Source of the DNA: Kingdonia uniflora
Taxonomy: Eukaryota; Streptophyta; Magnoliopsida; Ranunculales; Circaeasteraceae
Direction of reading: 5' to 3'
DNA length: 64,000 nucleotides
Assembly (NCBI GenBank): GCA_014058105.1
Contig: JACGCM010001655.1
Span: 2,356,001 to 2,420,000, forward strand
Both the position numbers and the translations under genes were made by a program. The notes beneath the pieces are model-generated. The model made no database searches. It was not told where the DNA came from and worked only from the letters and a program-made list of their open reading frames with translations. Positions 10,677 through 21,391 of this stretch are shown one piece after another. The stretch's first letter is position 1; the number at the start of each line of letters is the position of its first letter.

Positions 10677-11276
10677 TGTAGGGACCTATCCCTTGATATA
10701 ACCCAATTCAAACTACTTCCATATCATACTCACGCATTCTACACGTGACATAAATAGTCAGCAATGAGACCTACGCCATGAACTGATGAAGAATGAGGGT
10801 CGAGAATAGTAGAAAAGCATGAACAAGTCAAAGGTACCTGTCTCTCACAAACTCAGTAGTTATTCAGCCAAACACCACTTACCACATTATTTAGAGAATG
10901 TGATTCAGCACAATAACGAATTATGGGCAAGTCCTATATAAAGAAAAAGTTCCATAAGAGACAAGAACCAGATAATAATACGAGAAATCACCAAGAAAAC
11001 TATATTTTCTAGATTCTCAAACATTAAATTTCTTATTTACATGATCAAGTATTTCTAGCACGAGAGATCACTTGTAATAAGATATCAGCCTCAAGCAATA
11101 AAAGTCATTGTTACTAAAACCCTCAACTTGAGGTCATGGTTTTTTTTACCTATTCCGAGTTATTCCACGCTAAATCACATATGCCATTTCTTACTTTACA
11201 TTAGTTTTTTCCACAGGAACATTGTTGTAAGAGCTAATTCTGATCCATCACAAGCTTACGGAATTAGGCCATTACA
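10677..11276 (+). repeat. LTR family A, 3' LTR of E2
   Basis: Starts TGTAGGGACCTATCCC, carries CCTATATAAAG near 10936 and ends GGAATTAGGCCATTACA. To its right lies an aORF1 intron donor (reverse complement of ACTTAC) within 50 bp, so this LTR stands in an intron of the E3 antisense gene. Confidence 0.85.
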
Positions 11277-12782
11277 AATATCACTTTGAAAATAGCCAAT
11301 TACATTAATTCCACATATCAAACTTACCTTGCACAAATCCTCATGAATTGCAAATTTTACCTTCTCAACATCCTCTAACACTATTGCCTTAAACTTATTT
11401 ACCAAAGCCAGCAGCTCATCATCCAAGCTCGATGCCCCAACATCATCCTTTAGCTTATTCGAACGACAAGGATTATCCATCTTCCTCTTCTTCAAATCAC
11501 CCTCGACCTCCGTACTTTCTGCGTTCATGAAGGTCGACACAGAAGTCTTTAGTTTTCTCTTCTTGGAAACCTTGTGGCTGGTGGTTCCAGGCTAACCCCA
11601 CTAGCTTACAGTTTCCTAGTAGGTAATGGAACTTTTCTAAATGAGGGTAAAGCCAAATCACTGTCCCCTATTTTGTCTACCGCAGTTAGAGACTCAGCCG
11701 ATGATAAAATCCCACCTTCCATTCATTTTTGTCGCTTTTGACATCTGGATTTTAACAGATTTACTGTTCACCCTCTTCTGCCTACTTATCTTTAGTTCGA
11801 ATACTACAACTTTTAGGTCAACTCCCTTTCGAGCTAATGTATCGATCAAAGATTCTCCTCTCTTTACTTTAGAACGAGGATCTGTATACAACACAAATAC
11901 TGTCATAAACCAATAGAAAAAAATAGGCACAGTTCAAAATTAGTAAGATTTACTTACGCTTCTTAATAGCGTTATATTTAAGAAATAGGGTGTCCTTGTC
12001 AGCTCGTTGGAGACACTCGCCTTTCACCAAATCATATTATTATTCCATACTCTTCTAGCATAATTAAGGTCAAAAAATTGGGGCCGGGTCAAGCTGGAAG
12101 AGAAGTATACATCCCCGGATAAAGTAACGTATTTCACAGTATAATACTTCAAAACATTGGAAGGAGTTATTTCTCTCATTCCCCTCATGGGCCCACCTCC
12201 TATTTAAATTCTCACAGACATTGATCACCTCCCACATATTACTATTTAGCTGGGTTGGGCATGCCTTGATCTTGTTCATGATACCTTTCGCAAGGTTGCT
12301 AAAGGTACCACCAACCCATATTCAAACAGGGATAAATAACATAAAAAATACTCATCCAAATCACCTCCAATATTCCTACCAAAATACTCAAAAACAATAA
12401 ACTCTGGTATTTTCTTGAATTTTCTCGTGCTCCAAGTCAAGCAGCAAGAAAAACATGTTTTTACTCCCCTTTCCATCAGAACACCCCCTAAAAACTCTCC
12501 CATCATACTCCATTACATCCCCCATACACCAACTATACTACTTTTACATTTACAATACTCCATAAACATATCTTAGTTTACAGGATACCTATAGAGATTA
12601 CTAGGGAAATTTGGAAATTTAACTTTTTCATCCCCTTCCCTCTCCTCTATGTTGCTCTCCTCCTTAATATCTCGATCGACTGCATTCGAGCTAAACTTAA
12701 TAAGTTTGCCCCCCACAGAGTTGGCACCCTCACATCCTACATCATTTTTCTCACTCAAATGATCCGAGGTGGAAGGCTCCAT
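11277..12782 (-). pseudogene. aORF1 of E3, N-terminal half
   Basis: Starts MEPSTSDHLSEKNDVGCE at 12782. The first exon has EYGLVVPLATLRKVS, then ACPTQLNSNMWEVINVCENL and FQCFEVLYCEIRYFIRG, matching the E2 copy (GLSLPLCNLMKG, CPAQLNGNMWEVINVC). After an intron (donor GTAAGTAAATC, high end 11957; the acceptor reads TTCTATTG and is probably mutated) the basic exon holds DPRSKVKRGESLIDTLARKG and ELKISRQKRVNSK. The exon ending FAIHEDLCK is followed by a GTAAGTTTGATA donor near 11322, then the E2 LTR cuts the intron at 11276. Frameshifts and stops are present. Role as for the other copies: unknown, with a Transposase_28-like N-terminus. Confidence 0.7.
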
Positions 12783-12912
12783 ATATCAAACTATATGCTC
12801 AAAAAAGAATGACATCTACTTCTACGTACTTTTGTATGAATCTACACCTACATTAAGGTCCAGGTATTTCAATCAATTTCTATATTTCTCTTTACTTGTT
12901 GTTTTTTACCAA

Positions 12913-12918
<6 letters not shown>

Positions 12919-12949
<31 letters not shown>
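12919..12949. repeat. (AT)n microsatellite
   Basis: About 16 uninterrupted AT dinucleotides in the antisense leader region of E3. Confidence 0.9.
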
Positions 12950-12952
<3 letters not shown>

Positions 12953-13423
12953 TATATTATTTTTCATCACTCTACAATACATAACACTAAAAAAAGAAAA
13001 CCAGATTTTAAAAAGACCATTTTTCCCCTAAACCTTACAGGAGCAAATTTTGTCTATATAGTAAACCTTTTAAATTTCAAATACAAAAAACAAGAGGGAA
13101 TACACTATGAACGCAAAAATGAGGAATCATCACATCCATACACAGACAGTCATATCAAGCACATACGATATTCATAGAAATACCTAACCTTCAACGTCAG
13201 AAAAGGAATTAGGCATCGTGAACGCATCCTTCTTCACAACAGAACTCTATACCAATAATTTTTCCGCAACCCCAACAATGAAAACTTCCTCTTCCCTATG
13301 AAACTGATACCTACTCATGAGGTTTTTCTCTCCAAAATATTTGCAATCAAACTTTTTTTTTCTCTCTCTCTAGATTTTTGCTTCTCTATTTTCTGTAAAC
13401 GTTAAGAAGAAGAGAGAGTGTGA

Positions 13424-13434
13424 CTATTTATAAA
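13424..13434 (-). promoter_or_regulatory. TATA box of aORF1 (E3)
   Basis: TTTATAAATAG on the minus strand, followed by TCACACTCTCTC, a typical plant initiator-like CA and CT-rich leader. Confidence 0.65.
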
Positions 13435-13844
13435 TTTTCTTTCTAACCGCTGGTAATTTTTGGGACTCACGTAAGTCGCCCTCAATTTTGTAGCCAAAGA
13501 GTCTCTTATTCTCTTCCTGCCAGACGACTCATACCTTTTGGGTATAAATACCTTTTCATCATTACCCCAAACCCTATAATTAAATATACCTTCCCACATC
13601 TATGATGGCAAAATCCCCTCATACAAAATCGATCAATACCTTTACAATAAATCTCATACTCTTAAATTCATATCTTCCTACTTACTTATAACAACTTCAC
13701 CGTCATTCCAAATGCTCCAATATTTAAAATTCAAAAACAAAATCCTAAACCACTTTTACATAAAATAAGGAACATAATCAGACCAAAAATATTATTAACT
13801 TATATACAGTTACATTATTTCGACCTACATACATGATCGACCTT

Positions 13845-14198
13845 TCAAAGATAGTTACCTCTAAAACAACCAAGGTTCCCTGCAGTACCACATCTGATTA
13901 GTTCCCCATATAAAATCATCTTATCTTCAGCAGCTATCTTATAAATTACAATCACTTTCACAGTAGTTCTTCAAATTTCAGGCTTGACGATCGTTTCATG
14001 GAATACCTCACACCAAAAATGACGATCAACTTCATTCTCCCTAGCCCTTGCATTCAACCCATCCGTCTATAATGCAGAAACAGGAAAATCGGCATCATAA
14101 TCGAGCAACCCAAATAACCTTTCACGAACTTCAGCTACCTTTATAGTCAAACGCCCTTCAACCGCATGTTTAACTCTCTTAAGGAAAGTCCTCAACAT
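13845..14198 (-). pseudogene. aORFx copy (E3), 117-aa antisense protein
   Basis: Frame from ATG at 14198 to TGA at 13845: 118 codons including stop, identical in length to the E2 and EM copies. Sequence features: HAVEGRLTIKVAEVRERLFG, LLDYDADFPV, a TDGLNARAREN segment, CEVFHETIVKP, then LIRCGTAGNLGCFRGNYL at the end. Two internal stops: a TAG, and a TGA which falls at the same codon as a TGA in the E2 copy. Unknown function. No domain recognised. Confidence 0.75.
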
Positions 14199-14227
14199 GT
14201 TTACTATTTTCACATCTTCATTTTCCC

Positions 14228-14239
14228 CTTATTTAAAAG
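14228..14239 (-). promoter_or_regulatory. TATA-like box of aORFx (E3)
   Basis: TTTTAAATAAGG on the minus strand followed by GGAAAATGA, aligned with ATAAATAGGGGGAAATGA in E2. Confidence 0.45.
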
Positions 14240-14729
14240 ACCAAAGTACGATATCATCCAATCCCATCTTGTACACCTATCAAATACTACCTGATATACA
14301 TCACATTTGTCATAGTTATCCACTCTAACCAACATAGCATATCTCACCGCCTCAAATCAAGAAATACAAACTACTTGGTAATATTTTTATCCATTAATTT
14401 TTCAAACTATACTTTTATTAAATCAGTTCGAGAGGTGCACGCATATTTTTATCATACATACTAAGTTCAATTTTCAGCATTCCGTTCAAATGACCTACCA
14501 TTCGACAAATATTTCATATTTTGATCTCACCATATTATATTATACAATTTGATATTATCATTTTCATCTACTAATTCCGAGCTTTAGACATTTAATATCA
14601 TAATAACCATTTTCATTAGCTCAAACTACAAATTACAAATTACTTTACAGGAAACAGTAAGGTACAAAACTTCTTACAGATTGTTCTATAGATTATAATC
14701 ACTATCTGGTATTGGCAAAAAATTTAAGT
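14240..14729. other. Spacer between antisense genes of E3
   Basis: AT-rich, no gene or repeat recognised. Confidence 0.4.
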
Positions 14730-15212
14730 ACGAACATCAGTAGATTCGTCAACCTCTGAGACCACCACTTCTTCAAAAAAGCGAAGATGGTTATAACAGA
14801 AGTCTTCCACCTCTGAAACTACCACTTTTACAAGAAAATAAAGATGGTTGTAACATAAGTATACTTCTACCACCGCCTCCACCTACAGGACCCAATCACT
14901 CATAAGATAACGGCGAGACTTCCTTACACGGACGCCAGCTGCCTCATCCTCCTTAGTTATGGTATCCTCTATAAGCAAACGAAGGCATGCCCTACATTGC
15001 TCCCCCTCTTCAACCAGATAATGGAACCGCACCATCTAGTAGTAGTCATTATCTGCCTCCACTACGTCCTCGTATGTCATACCGTGATAGATGGGATGCA
15101 CTGGAATGGGAACAGGAAGATCTAAGGACTGCATCCCAAAGTAGTGAAACTTGAGTTCTTCCACTTTGGCAAAAACCCTAAATTCATAAACATGACATTT
15201 GGTTCTCACCAT
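14730..15212 (-). pseudogene. aORFy copy (E3)
   Basis: Starts MVRTKCHVYEFRVFAK at 15212. Key motif: VEELKFHYFGMQSLDLP, then PIPVHPIYHGMTYEDVV and EADNDYY before a TAG at 15036-15038 (58 aa). Related sequence continues in frame after the TAG (MVRFHYLVEEGEQCRA, then a charged segment) to another TAG near 14897, and an acidic VEAVVEV/EEVVVSEVDE tail follows. The EM copy has YFGQQSLADPTPIPVEPMYQ. Unknown family. TATA box 67-76 bp upstream. Confidence 0.72.
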
Positions 15213-15278
15213 TATCACTACAGTAGATTTGAAGCAGCAGAAACTTATAGAAGAATAACAGGCAATACAACAACAATA

Positions 15279-15288
15279 GTATTTATAC
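15279..15288 (-). promoter_or_regulatory. TATA box of aORFy (E3)
   Basis: GTATAAATAC on the minus strand, about 70 bp before the ATG at 15212. Confidence 0.6.
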
Positions 15289-15531
15289 AAAGATATACAT
15301 ATAATGCAAGAAAGATTTCTAAAACAGTCATCATTTAAAGAATACTTATAGGAAACCTAATAACCAATAAACACAATCACAATCCTAGCAATATTCCAAT
15401 TCCCAACAGTCAATTACACTTCTAAGATAAAATACCACATACCAAATCCACCATTGCCATGTCAAACAACTCCTTCATATCCCCATACTAAGCTCGATTG
15501 AACCTTCTTAACTTAAAGTACGGGTACATTC

Positions 15532-16036
15532 TGTAGGGACTTATCCCTCGAGTTGGGATATTATCGAGCTAATACCTCACGCAATATGCATGTGACATAC
15601 GCTATCAATAATGACACCTAGACTATGAACTGCAAAAGAACATGGCTCAAGTACTTAAAGTAAAATATAACAAGTCAAGGACACATGTCTTCCACAAACT
15701 AACAGTTATAGAGATAACCTCTACTTTTTTCCCAATTCAAGAGAATGTTTTGATACATGTAAATGAACCAAGACTATGGTCTATAAAAGGGACAAAATAC
15801 AAAAAAAGAAGGGGACCAAGTTTTTCTAGCTTAAAGATCATAACTTGTAACCAAAATATCAGTCTCAAGCAATGAAGTTATAGTTACTAAAATCCTCAAG
15901 CCGAGGTCGCGGTTTTTACCTATTTATAGGTTTCCACCCTAAATCATGTGTTAATTTTTATTCTTTATTCAATTTTTTGTCACAGGTACATTTGATGTAA
16001 GAACTTTTCGAGTTATTATGAAATTAGGCCCTTACA
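15532..16036 (+). repeat. LTR family A, 3' LTR of E3
   Basis: Starts TGTAGGGACTTATCCCTCG, has GTCTATAAAAGGGAC near 15780, ends GAAATTAGGCCCTTACA. The following DNA (16037 on) is not part of the family, so this is the outer end of E3. Confidence 0.85.
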
Positions 16037-16926
16037 GTTATTGTATTTGGTTTTTTGGGTACAAGTGTGGGAAGATGAAATCCCTAGATTGAGAAACTTT
16101 AGTGATTGTAATATCCATTTTGAAATGAGTTTGTAGCTAATCATTTCAACATTTTTTTGTTAAAAGATAAAGAGAGAAAGATATATGATCACGATGTACA
16201 TTGTCGGTAATCGGTAAGTTGATGCCACAAAAAGACATCCGGGACGTATTAACCAAATAAAATTAATACTTCATCATACCCTAACTTTTGTGGAAATAAA
16301 CATGAAGTTGGGTGACCTCGTCTACAAAGGTGATGGTCATCGGCTTAAGTAATTTATAGTCGTTTAGCCAGGGGTTTTATTAATTTTGGCTTATTTGCCT
16401 TTTTCCCATGAAGTGAATCAGATTTTGATTAAGTGCATGGGTTTAATTAGAATCAATTTATTGTTAGCTAATTAGGATTAACAGTGGTTGGGTAATCAAA
16501 AAATAAAAAGAGCTTATATATGCAAATGTGTAAATGGAACTACGCCTATGTACACTAGTATATAAAATAAAAAGAACTACTTTGTCATCTCCAAAATAAG
16601 GGCCGTCCTCGAGGGTAGGCAGGTGAGGGGGCCACCTTTTTGACCTTACCAGAGGGTCCCAACTCAGACCCAAAATTTGTGTGCCACGTCAAGTGCAACA
16701 CGTATACAATATAACAATTAACAAATATTAATTTGTGGGCCAACTGGCAAACTCTGACCAAAACAGCATCGCCACATATAGCCACTAATTTTATGAATCA
16801 AAGCACTATTTAAGCGATGGTAATCCTGAAAAAGGATTTTTTGCATGATTTAGTTCACTATATTAGCGATAGCTAACCAACTGCCCCTGCTCTTAGATAG
16901 ATGCTAAGCAAACTTTTTATAGGTAC
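16037..16926. other. Unassigned flank, possibly older genomic DNA
   Basis: No LTR, pol or antisense-gene similarity found. A locally GC-richer patch lies at 16590-16690. Short open frames there show no recognisable protein. This is the best candidate in the window for non-retrotransposon DNA. Confidence 0.4.
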
Positions 16927-17483
16927 TGTAAGGACCTAAAATCATAGCTCGAATAGACTCTTATTCCAAATGTTCCTGGAAAACAAAAAATTGTAAATTA
17001 CTAATAATAAGTGACAAGAATTTAGCGTTGAAACCTCTGAATAGGTAAAAACAACGGCCTCGACACGAGGATTTAGAATAATAAGTTCATTGCTCGAGTA
17101 TTTTGGAGTTTATAAAAGTTTGTTCCCTGAGATTAGATTGCTTGAGTATCATTTTATCACCCCCATCACCTCTCTATTTCCTATCACCTAAAACCTATTT
17201 ATAGATCTCATCCTTAGCTCATGGTCAGCAGTACATTCTCTTAGATTTAGGGGAAGAATGGTGAAGTTTCTCGAGATCATTCCTATAACTATCAGTTTGT
17301 AGGGATAGGTATCTTTTACTCATTCTTTTTTATTTCATAAGGGTTTGAGCCACGCCATGTCTAATTCGCGGACTACGTGCCAATATAAATAGGGTATATA
17401 TCCTCTTGGTTATGCGTGACCCTAGTAATTTAGTAATTTTCCGTTAAAATAGCTCGAGCGACAGGTCCCAATAGGAACCTACA
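16927..17483 (-). repeat. LTR family A, isolated copy on the minus strand
   Basis: On the minus strand it starts TGTAGGTTCCTATTGGGACC and ends TAGGTCCTTACA, with the family's internal blocks (for example the GGTTTAGTTTTTACCTATT-type segment). Neither flank shows a clear primer site or purine tract, and the 5-bp flanks differ, so it is a solo LTR or a decayed remnant. Confidence 0.65.
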
Positions 17484-18147
17484 TTATCTAGCCTTTTATA
17501 GTTTTATCATTTACCATACAAAAAATATGAATATGCAGTATGGGTACCTCAATTTTAGTTCATCGCAGCCAGAGGCGCACACCCCAAAAACCACAGGCCG
17601 ACCCTGTCCAAGGCAAAAGCAATTGAGAGAACATCCTCCTCTCAAGCCTCAACCTAGCTTTGTGAATATGTGCTAGATTATAAACACTTTTGTGAAAATG
17701 GGCTTTCAAATCACATCCCCTTGGAGCTAGACAATAATTCATAAGCGCATGCACTATTCAAAAAGCTTGTTTAGGACCACACACAAGAAAAATCATCCCC
17801 GAATATGCCCTTAATCAATAATTCTTGATATTTTGAAGATATAAGTATAACTAGCACTAAATGGCCACATGCTATTTATTTCAACAATGTAAAAGATATA
17901 TTCACATTTGGTACACGTATTCCATTCATGCTTAAGGATATACTTTTTGCAATTCCAAATTTTATTAATTTTAGTCTAGGAAATAACAATAATACCTCGA
18001 GAAAAAAGTTCAAAAATAATTTCCGCCTTCGATCATCATGTTTATAGTTAGCAAAAACAACCCCAAGAGTATAAACTCCTTTACCACATAAAAATGTTAC
18101 ATACCTGCAACAATATGTCAGACTATAAACCCCAGCATGTTCACCAT
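17484..18147. other. Unassigned stretch
   Basis: Nothing recognised. It may include more decayed Copia sequence upstream of the integrase scrap. Confidence 0.3.
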
Positions 18148-18731
18148 ATTACTAAAATTAATAATATTACAATTACAGGTGAGTTTACCTCCCGTGTATT
18201 CGATGACTATTGTATTACTAATTGGATAGATGTAGAATATCCAGTACCTCATGTCCATACTCAGAATGGTATGGCAGAGAACCTAATTAAGCGATTATAG
18301 ACAATCACTAAGACACTGATATTGCGATTATAACTTCTAACAACTGTTTGGGATCATGCAATATTGCACGCCGTAGTACTGATTAGGGCTCGTTTGAGCG
18401 TGAATCGTCAGATTTCCAAAGGTACTAGTTCCATTTATACACCTTCGAATGTATCGTGCAGGTGTTGATTGCACCTCCACAACACACAAAAATAGGTCTT
18501 CAGCACCACCTTAGTATCTACGTGGGTTATGATTTATCATCTATCATTTGATACTTGGAACCCACTATAGGCATCATCTTTACTACAAGATTTGTAGACT
18601 ATCACATTGATAAGATAATTTTCCCGATATTAGATGGAGATATGACAGATAATATTGTAAAATTTCTTAAGTTAACCAAGGAAACACCATCGTTGTCTCA
18701 TCAAGATCCAATTACTAAATAGAGTGACAGT
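18148..18731 (+). pseudogene. Ty1/copia integrase fragment
   Basis: Decayed C-terminal part of a Copia integrase. GEFTSRVFDDYCITNWIDVE, then PVPHVHTQNGMAENLIKRL (the conserved HTQNGLAE block with the catalytic Glu), WDHAILHAVVLIRAR, and later YLEPTIGIIFTTRFVDYHI. These match the usual order GEFTS..DYC, HTQNG.AE, AW.HA, and the KYLEP..G..F.ARF..C tail. At least five stops. The matching part ends where the LTR at 18732 begins, so the EM element probably landed in this Copia copy. Upstream catalytic Asp residues are not visible. Confidence 0.75.
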
Positions 18732-19230
18732 TGTAAGAGCCTAAATTTAGAACTCAAACTTAGTTTCTCGCACCAAAAAAATTATAAAACTAACAACAAA
18801 TAAGTAAATACTAACAATTCAGTATCTGGCGTGGAAACCTTTAATTAGGTAAAAACCACAATTTCTCTTGAGGATTTTACAAAGAACTATTGATTGAGTG
18901 ACTACCAATTACAACAAGTATCCCTGATAGTGTCATATAGATAATCTAGATAGAAAATTCCTTCTTTAACATGTTCTTCCTCGTACCTATTTATAGGTCT
19001 CCTATTATGACCGTTTAATGACCACTATTTCTTTTTAATGAAAAATGTTACATAAATAGTCCAGACGTGTCTTAGTAATAGATGTGTAATGGCATAAGTA
19101 ACTTTTTTTCTTCGTAACTGCTCCATAATGTACCATAAATGTACCACATTGTCGTATATCTACGAGGTCGAGTAAGTGTTTGTTGGTCGAACCGAGGGTT
19201 TGAGCTCGAGCTCTGGAATAGACCCTTACA
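18732..19230 (-). repeat. LTR family A, 3' LTR of EM
   Basis: Minus strand starts TGTAAGGGTCTATTCCAGAG and ends TTTAGGCTCTTACA. The bases just outside its start are ATCGCCTCCTCTCAAC on the plus strand, the reverse of a polypurine tract GTTGAGAGGAGGCGAT. Confidence 0.8.
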
Positions 19231-19246
19231 ATCGCCTCCTCTCAAC
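19231..19246 (-). other. Polypurine tract of EM
   Basis: GTTGAGAGGAGGCGAT on the minus strand, abutting the LTR. The best-preserved tract of the family here, and it fixes the element's orientation. Confidence 0.75.
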
Positions 19247-19462
19247 TAAAACCACAAGTAATTTTGGTTAAGATGCTCGGTTGAGAAGCTCGCTTGAGAC
19301 CCGTTACTCTATGCTTCTGTCTTGATCCAACTGGTGAAGTCTATACCATTTCATTTAATGCTAGCCTTTGGGAATTATCTATTTGAGATGATTCATGGAA
19401 TTCCCAAATGTATTAATTACATTCTTCTTTACTCTTGGAATATTCAGCACATTTAATCAAAC

Positions 19463-19472
19463 TATAAAATAG
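19463..19472 (+). promoter_or_regulatory. TATA box of aORFy (EM)
   Basis: TATAAAATAG, 59-68 bp before the ATG at 19531. Confidence 0.6.
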
Positions 19473-19530
19473 TGTATTTCCTATTTGGAAAAGTAATTTC
19501 CTACACTTTCCTTCCTGCTTTTGAAAAGAA

Positions 19531-19827
19531 ATGGTTAAAGCAAGGTCTCAAACCCTCTGTAAAGATCGTGAGCCTCACATTCTGACAAAGTTATCGGTGT
19601 TAAGTTCGGTACTTTGGCCAACAATCTCTTGCTGATCCAACACCGATCCCGGTGGAACCTATGTACCAAGGTTTAACTTTTGTAGAGGCTGAAGAAACTA
19701 GTGAGGACTACTTCTAGCTCTATCAGTTCCACTACTTCATTTTGGTGGAGGCAAACCGTGAGGACTGTCTTTGTGGCATGGTAGAGAGTATGATGGATGA
19801 TGAGGATAAGGCGGCTTGCATCGTGTA
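19531..19827 (+). pseudogene. aORFy copy (EM)
   Basis: Opens MVKARSQTLCKDREP, has one frameshift near 19590-19610, then reads VRYFGQQSLADPTPIPVEP, MYQGLTFVEAEETSEDYF and a TAG. Related sequence continues (QFHYFILVEANREDC) to a TAG at 19825-19827. The YFG-QSL and PIPV-P-Y-G-T residues are shared with the E3 copy, and the TAG stands at the same place. This gene is antisense to EM, as the other copies are to their own elements. Function unknown. Confidence 0.72.
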
Positions 19828-20531
19828 GAAGCATTTTCACAATTATGGGTGTGTAGGTTGTATCTAGTTTAAATACTTGGTTGTATCCCATACTACTTAA
19901 TAAATATTTATCTTTTTTCTGTCTCTTATAGTTTTATGTTTGCATGTAGTCTCATGAACATTCGACTTTTGTCGTAGACATCTATTTCCTTGAAAATGCT
20001 TTTTACAAACTGTTACCATCTTGAAGAACGGTGTGGCAAAAATTGCCTTTTGGTACTATTCAAAATTTTATGATATGTAGAGGTCCAGCTGTGTACTTCG
20101 ACCTAACGCTTTATCTCAATTTCTATAAACCAGCCCTAACTAATACATAAAACATTTGCTTCTCCAAAACTTGCCTTGTTTAGATTTAGGGGTGCTTATG
20201 TCCAGGGATTTGCTTAGAATATAGTATTTCCAAGAAAATCTTCAGCTTTTTGTATATAAGAAATTCACCTTTGGCATAATTCAAATGTCGATGTAATACA
20301 AAATGGACGACCAGTATCTCGAATTATTTTCCTTTATTGTTCTGAGGGAACGATATTCAAACTGTGACTAATCGTGACATGTTCTTTTGCCAACTACACT
20401 TTTTCCTATTTCTGAGGATTATGTTTTATTGGGAATATACTTTGACTTTCACGGATAACTTTGCTTCCCTATAATCTTGCATTGGTGATTTGTATGCAAT
20501 ATATTATTTCTAAAATTTTATATTCTTTCTG

Positions 20532-20540
20532 TATATAAAG
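20532..20540 (+). promoter_or_regulatory. TATA box of aORFx (EM)
   Basis: TATATAAAG followed by GGGTG, about 76 bp before the ATG at 20616. A pyrimidine-rich TTTTCCTTTTCTTTGTAG just before the ATG could be a leader splice acceptor. Confidence 0.6.
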
Positions 20541-20615
20541 GGGTGTTAGGCCTTGGATATTCTTTGTTTTTCCCTCATTGCTCAAGTTTTCCTTTTCTTT
20601 GTAGGCGAAACGATC

Positions 20616-20969
20616 ATGGTGAGGACACGTTCCCAGCGTCAACATTGTGCAATGGTGGGAAGGATAGCCATAAAAGAGGTTGAACTCTATGAATGATTTT
20701 TCCAACTGCTACCATATGATACTGTACTGCCTGAATGGTATTTACAATTTGAAGGGTTAAACGTGGAAGAGAGTCTTAGGGAACTGGATCATCACTTCTA
20801 GTTTGATGTCTTCCGTAACCTAATCCTTGATACAGGAGCTCAGGAAATTGTTGTGAAGGAGATCGTGTTGGACAAGATTGCTGAAGCGGACGTGAGAGAT
20901 GCGGATAGCGAGATAATCCCTTGTAGTGAACCCAACCATCCTAGTAGCTTTAAATGTAACTACTTTTGA
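20616..20969 (+). pseudogene. aORFx copy (EM), 117-aa antisense protein
   Basis: ATG at 20616 to TGA at 20967-20969: 354 nt, the same length as the copies in E2 and E3 despite many substitutions. MVRTRSQRQHCAMVGRIAIK, then LLPYDTVLPEWYLQFEGLN, LRELDHHF, VFRNLILDTGAQEIV, a charged middle, and SSFKCNYF at the end. Two internal stops (TGA where an Arg fits, and TAG). The frame is uninterrupted by indels. No known domain. Predicted soluble, with mixed charge. Confidence 0.75.
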
Positions 20970-21391
20970 ATATAATCGTCCTTGTCCTGAGATTAATTCT
21001 AGCAAGTTCATTTTTGATAATAAAAGAATTTTGAAATCATTGTGCTTGTCTGTTACTTGTAGAACTACATACTACTTATTTAAATCGTACTGTTGCATAG
21101 TTTCTGAACTGGGGTATGTAAATCTGTTCACATCTTGCTTTTACATCCTTTATGATGTATGTTCCCGTCTTAAATTTTGCAGCTATGATCCATGATATCC
21201 ATATGTTCTGTATATTTGAAATTAAAAACTTCTCCCTGTTAATGCCTCATCTAGGTATATATAAAAATAGGTCATTAAACGATGGGAAAATAATACAATT
21301 CTGATCAGACGAAGAAGGTTGAATAGATTTGCAAACTCTGTGATATATAAGTTGTCTTAGGAATGAGGAAGGAGGTGTTAATATTATTTTA

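Larger units (their letters stand above)
5424..11276 (+). mobile_element. E2: 3' half of a Tat-lineage element with antisense cassette
   Basis: Holds, left to right, aORF1 (minus), its promoter, aORFx (minus), aORFy (minus), a polypurine tract and a family A 3' LTR. No gag or pol remains. Its left end abuts the gag stub of EB, which belongs to a different LTR family. The right LTR ends inside intron 2 of the next element's aORF1, so E2 was inserted there. Confidence 0.75.
12783..13844 (-). promoter_or_regulatory. 5' leader and promoter region of E3 aORF1
   Basis: No gene. Contains an (AT)n run, a probable leader-intron donor (TTGAAG/GTTAGG near 13195), the TATA box at 13424-13434 and the conserved upstream block to about 13600. 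An apparent 65-codon ORF at 13402-13599 overlaps the TATA box and is best read as promoter sequence. Confidence 0.55.
11277..16036 (+). mobile_element. E3: 3' half of a Tat-lineage element with antisense cassette
   Basis: aORF1 (truncated at its C-terminal side by the E2 LTR), promoter, aORFx, aORFy and a family A 3' LTR, in that order. The tract before the LTR (15515-15531) is not clearly purine-rich, so the polypurine tract has decayed. Gag and pol are outside this stretch. Confidence 0.75.

Noticed and set aside
13402..13599. A 65-codon minus-strand frame (MWEGIFNYRVWGNDEKVF...)
   Set aside because: Covers the E3 antisense TATA box and upstream block; promoter sequence, not a gene.
16590..16790. 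A possible host gene in the GC-richer patch
   Set aside because: Two overlapping 66-69-codon frames show no family motif, splice structure or promoter.
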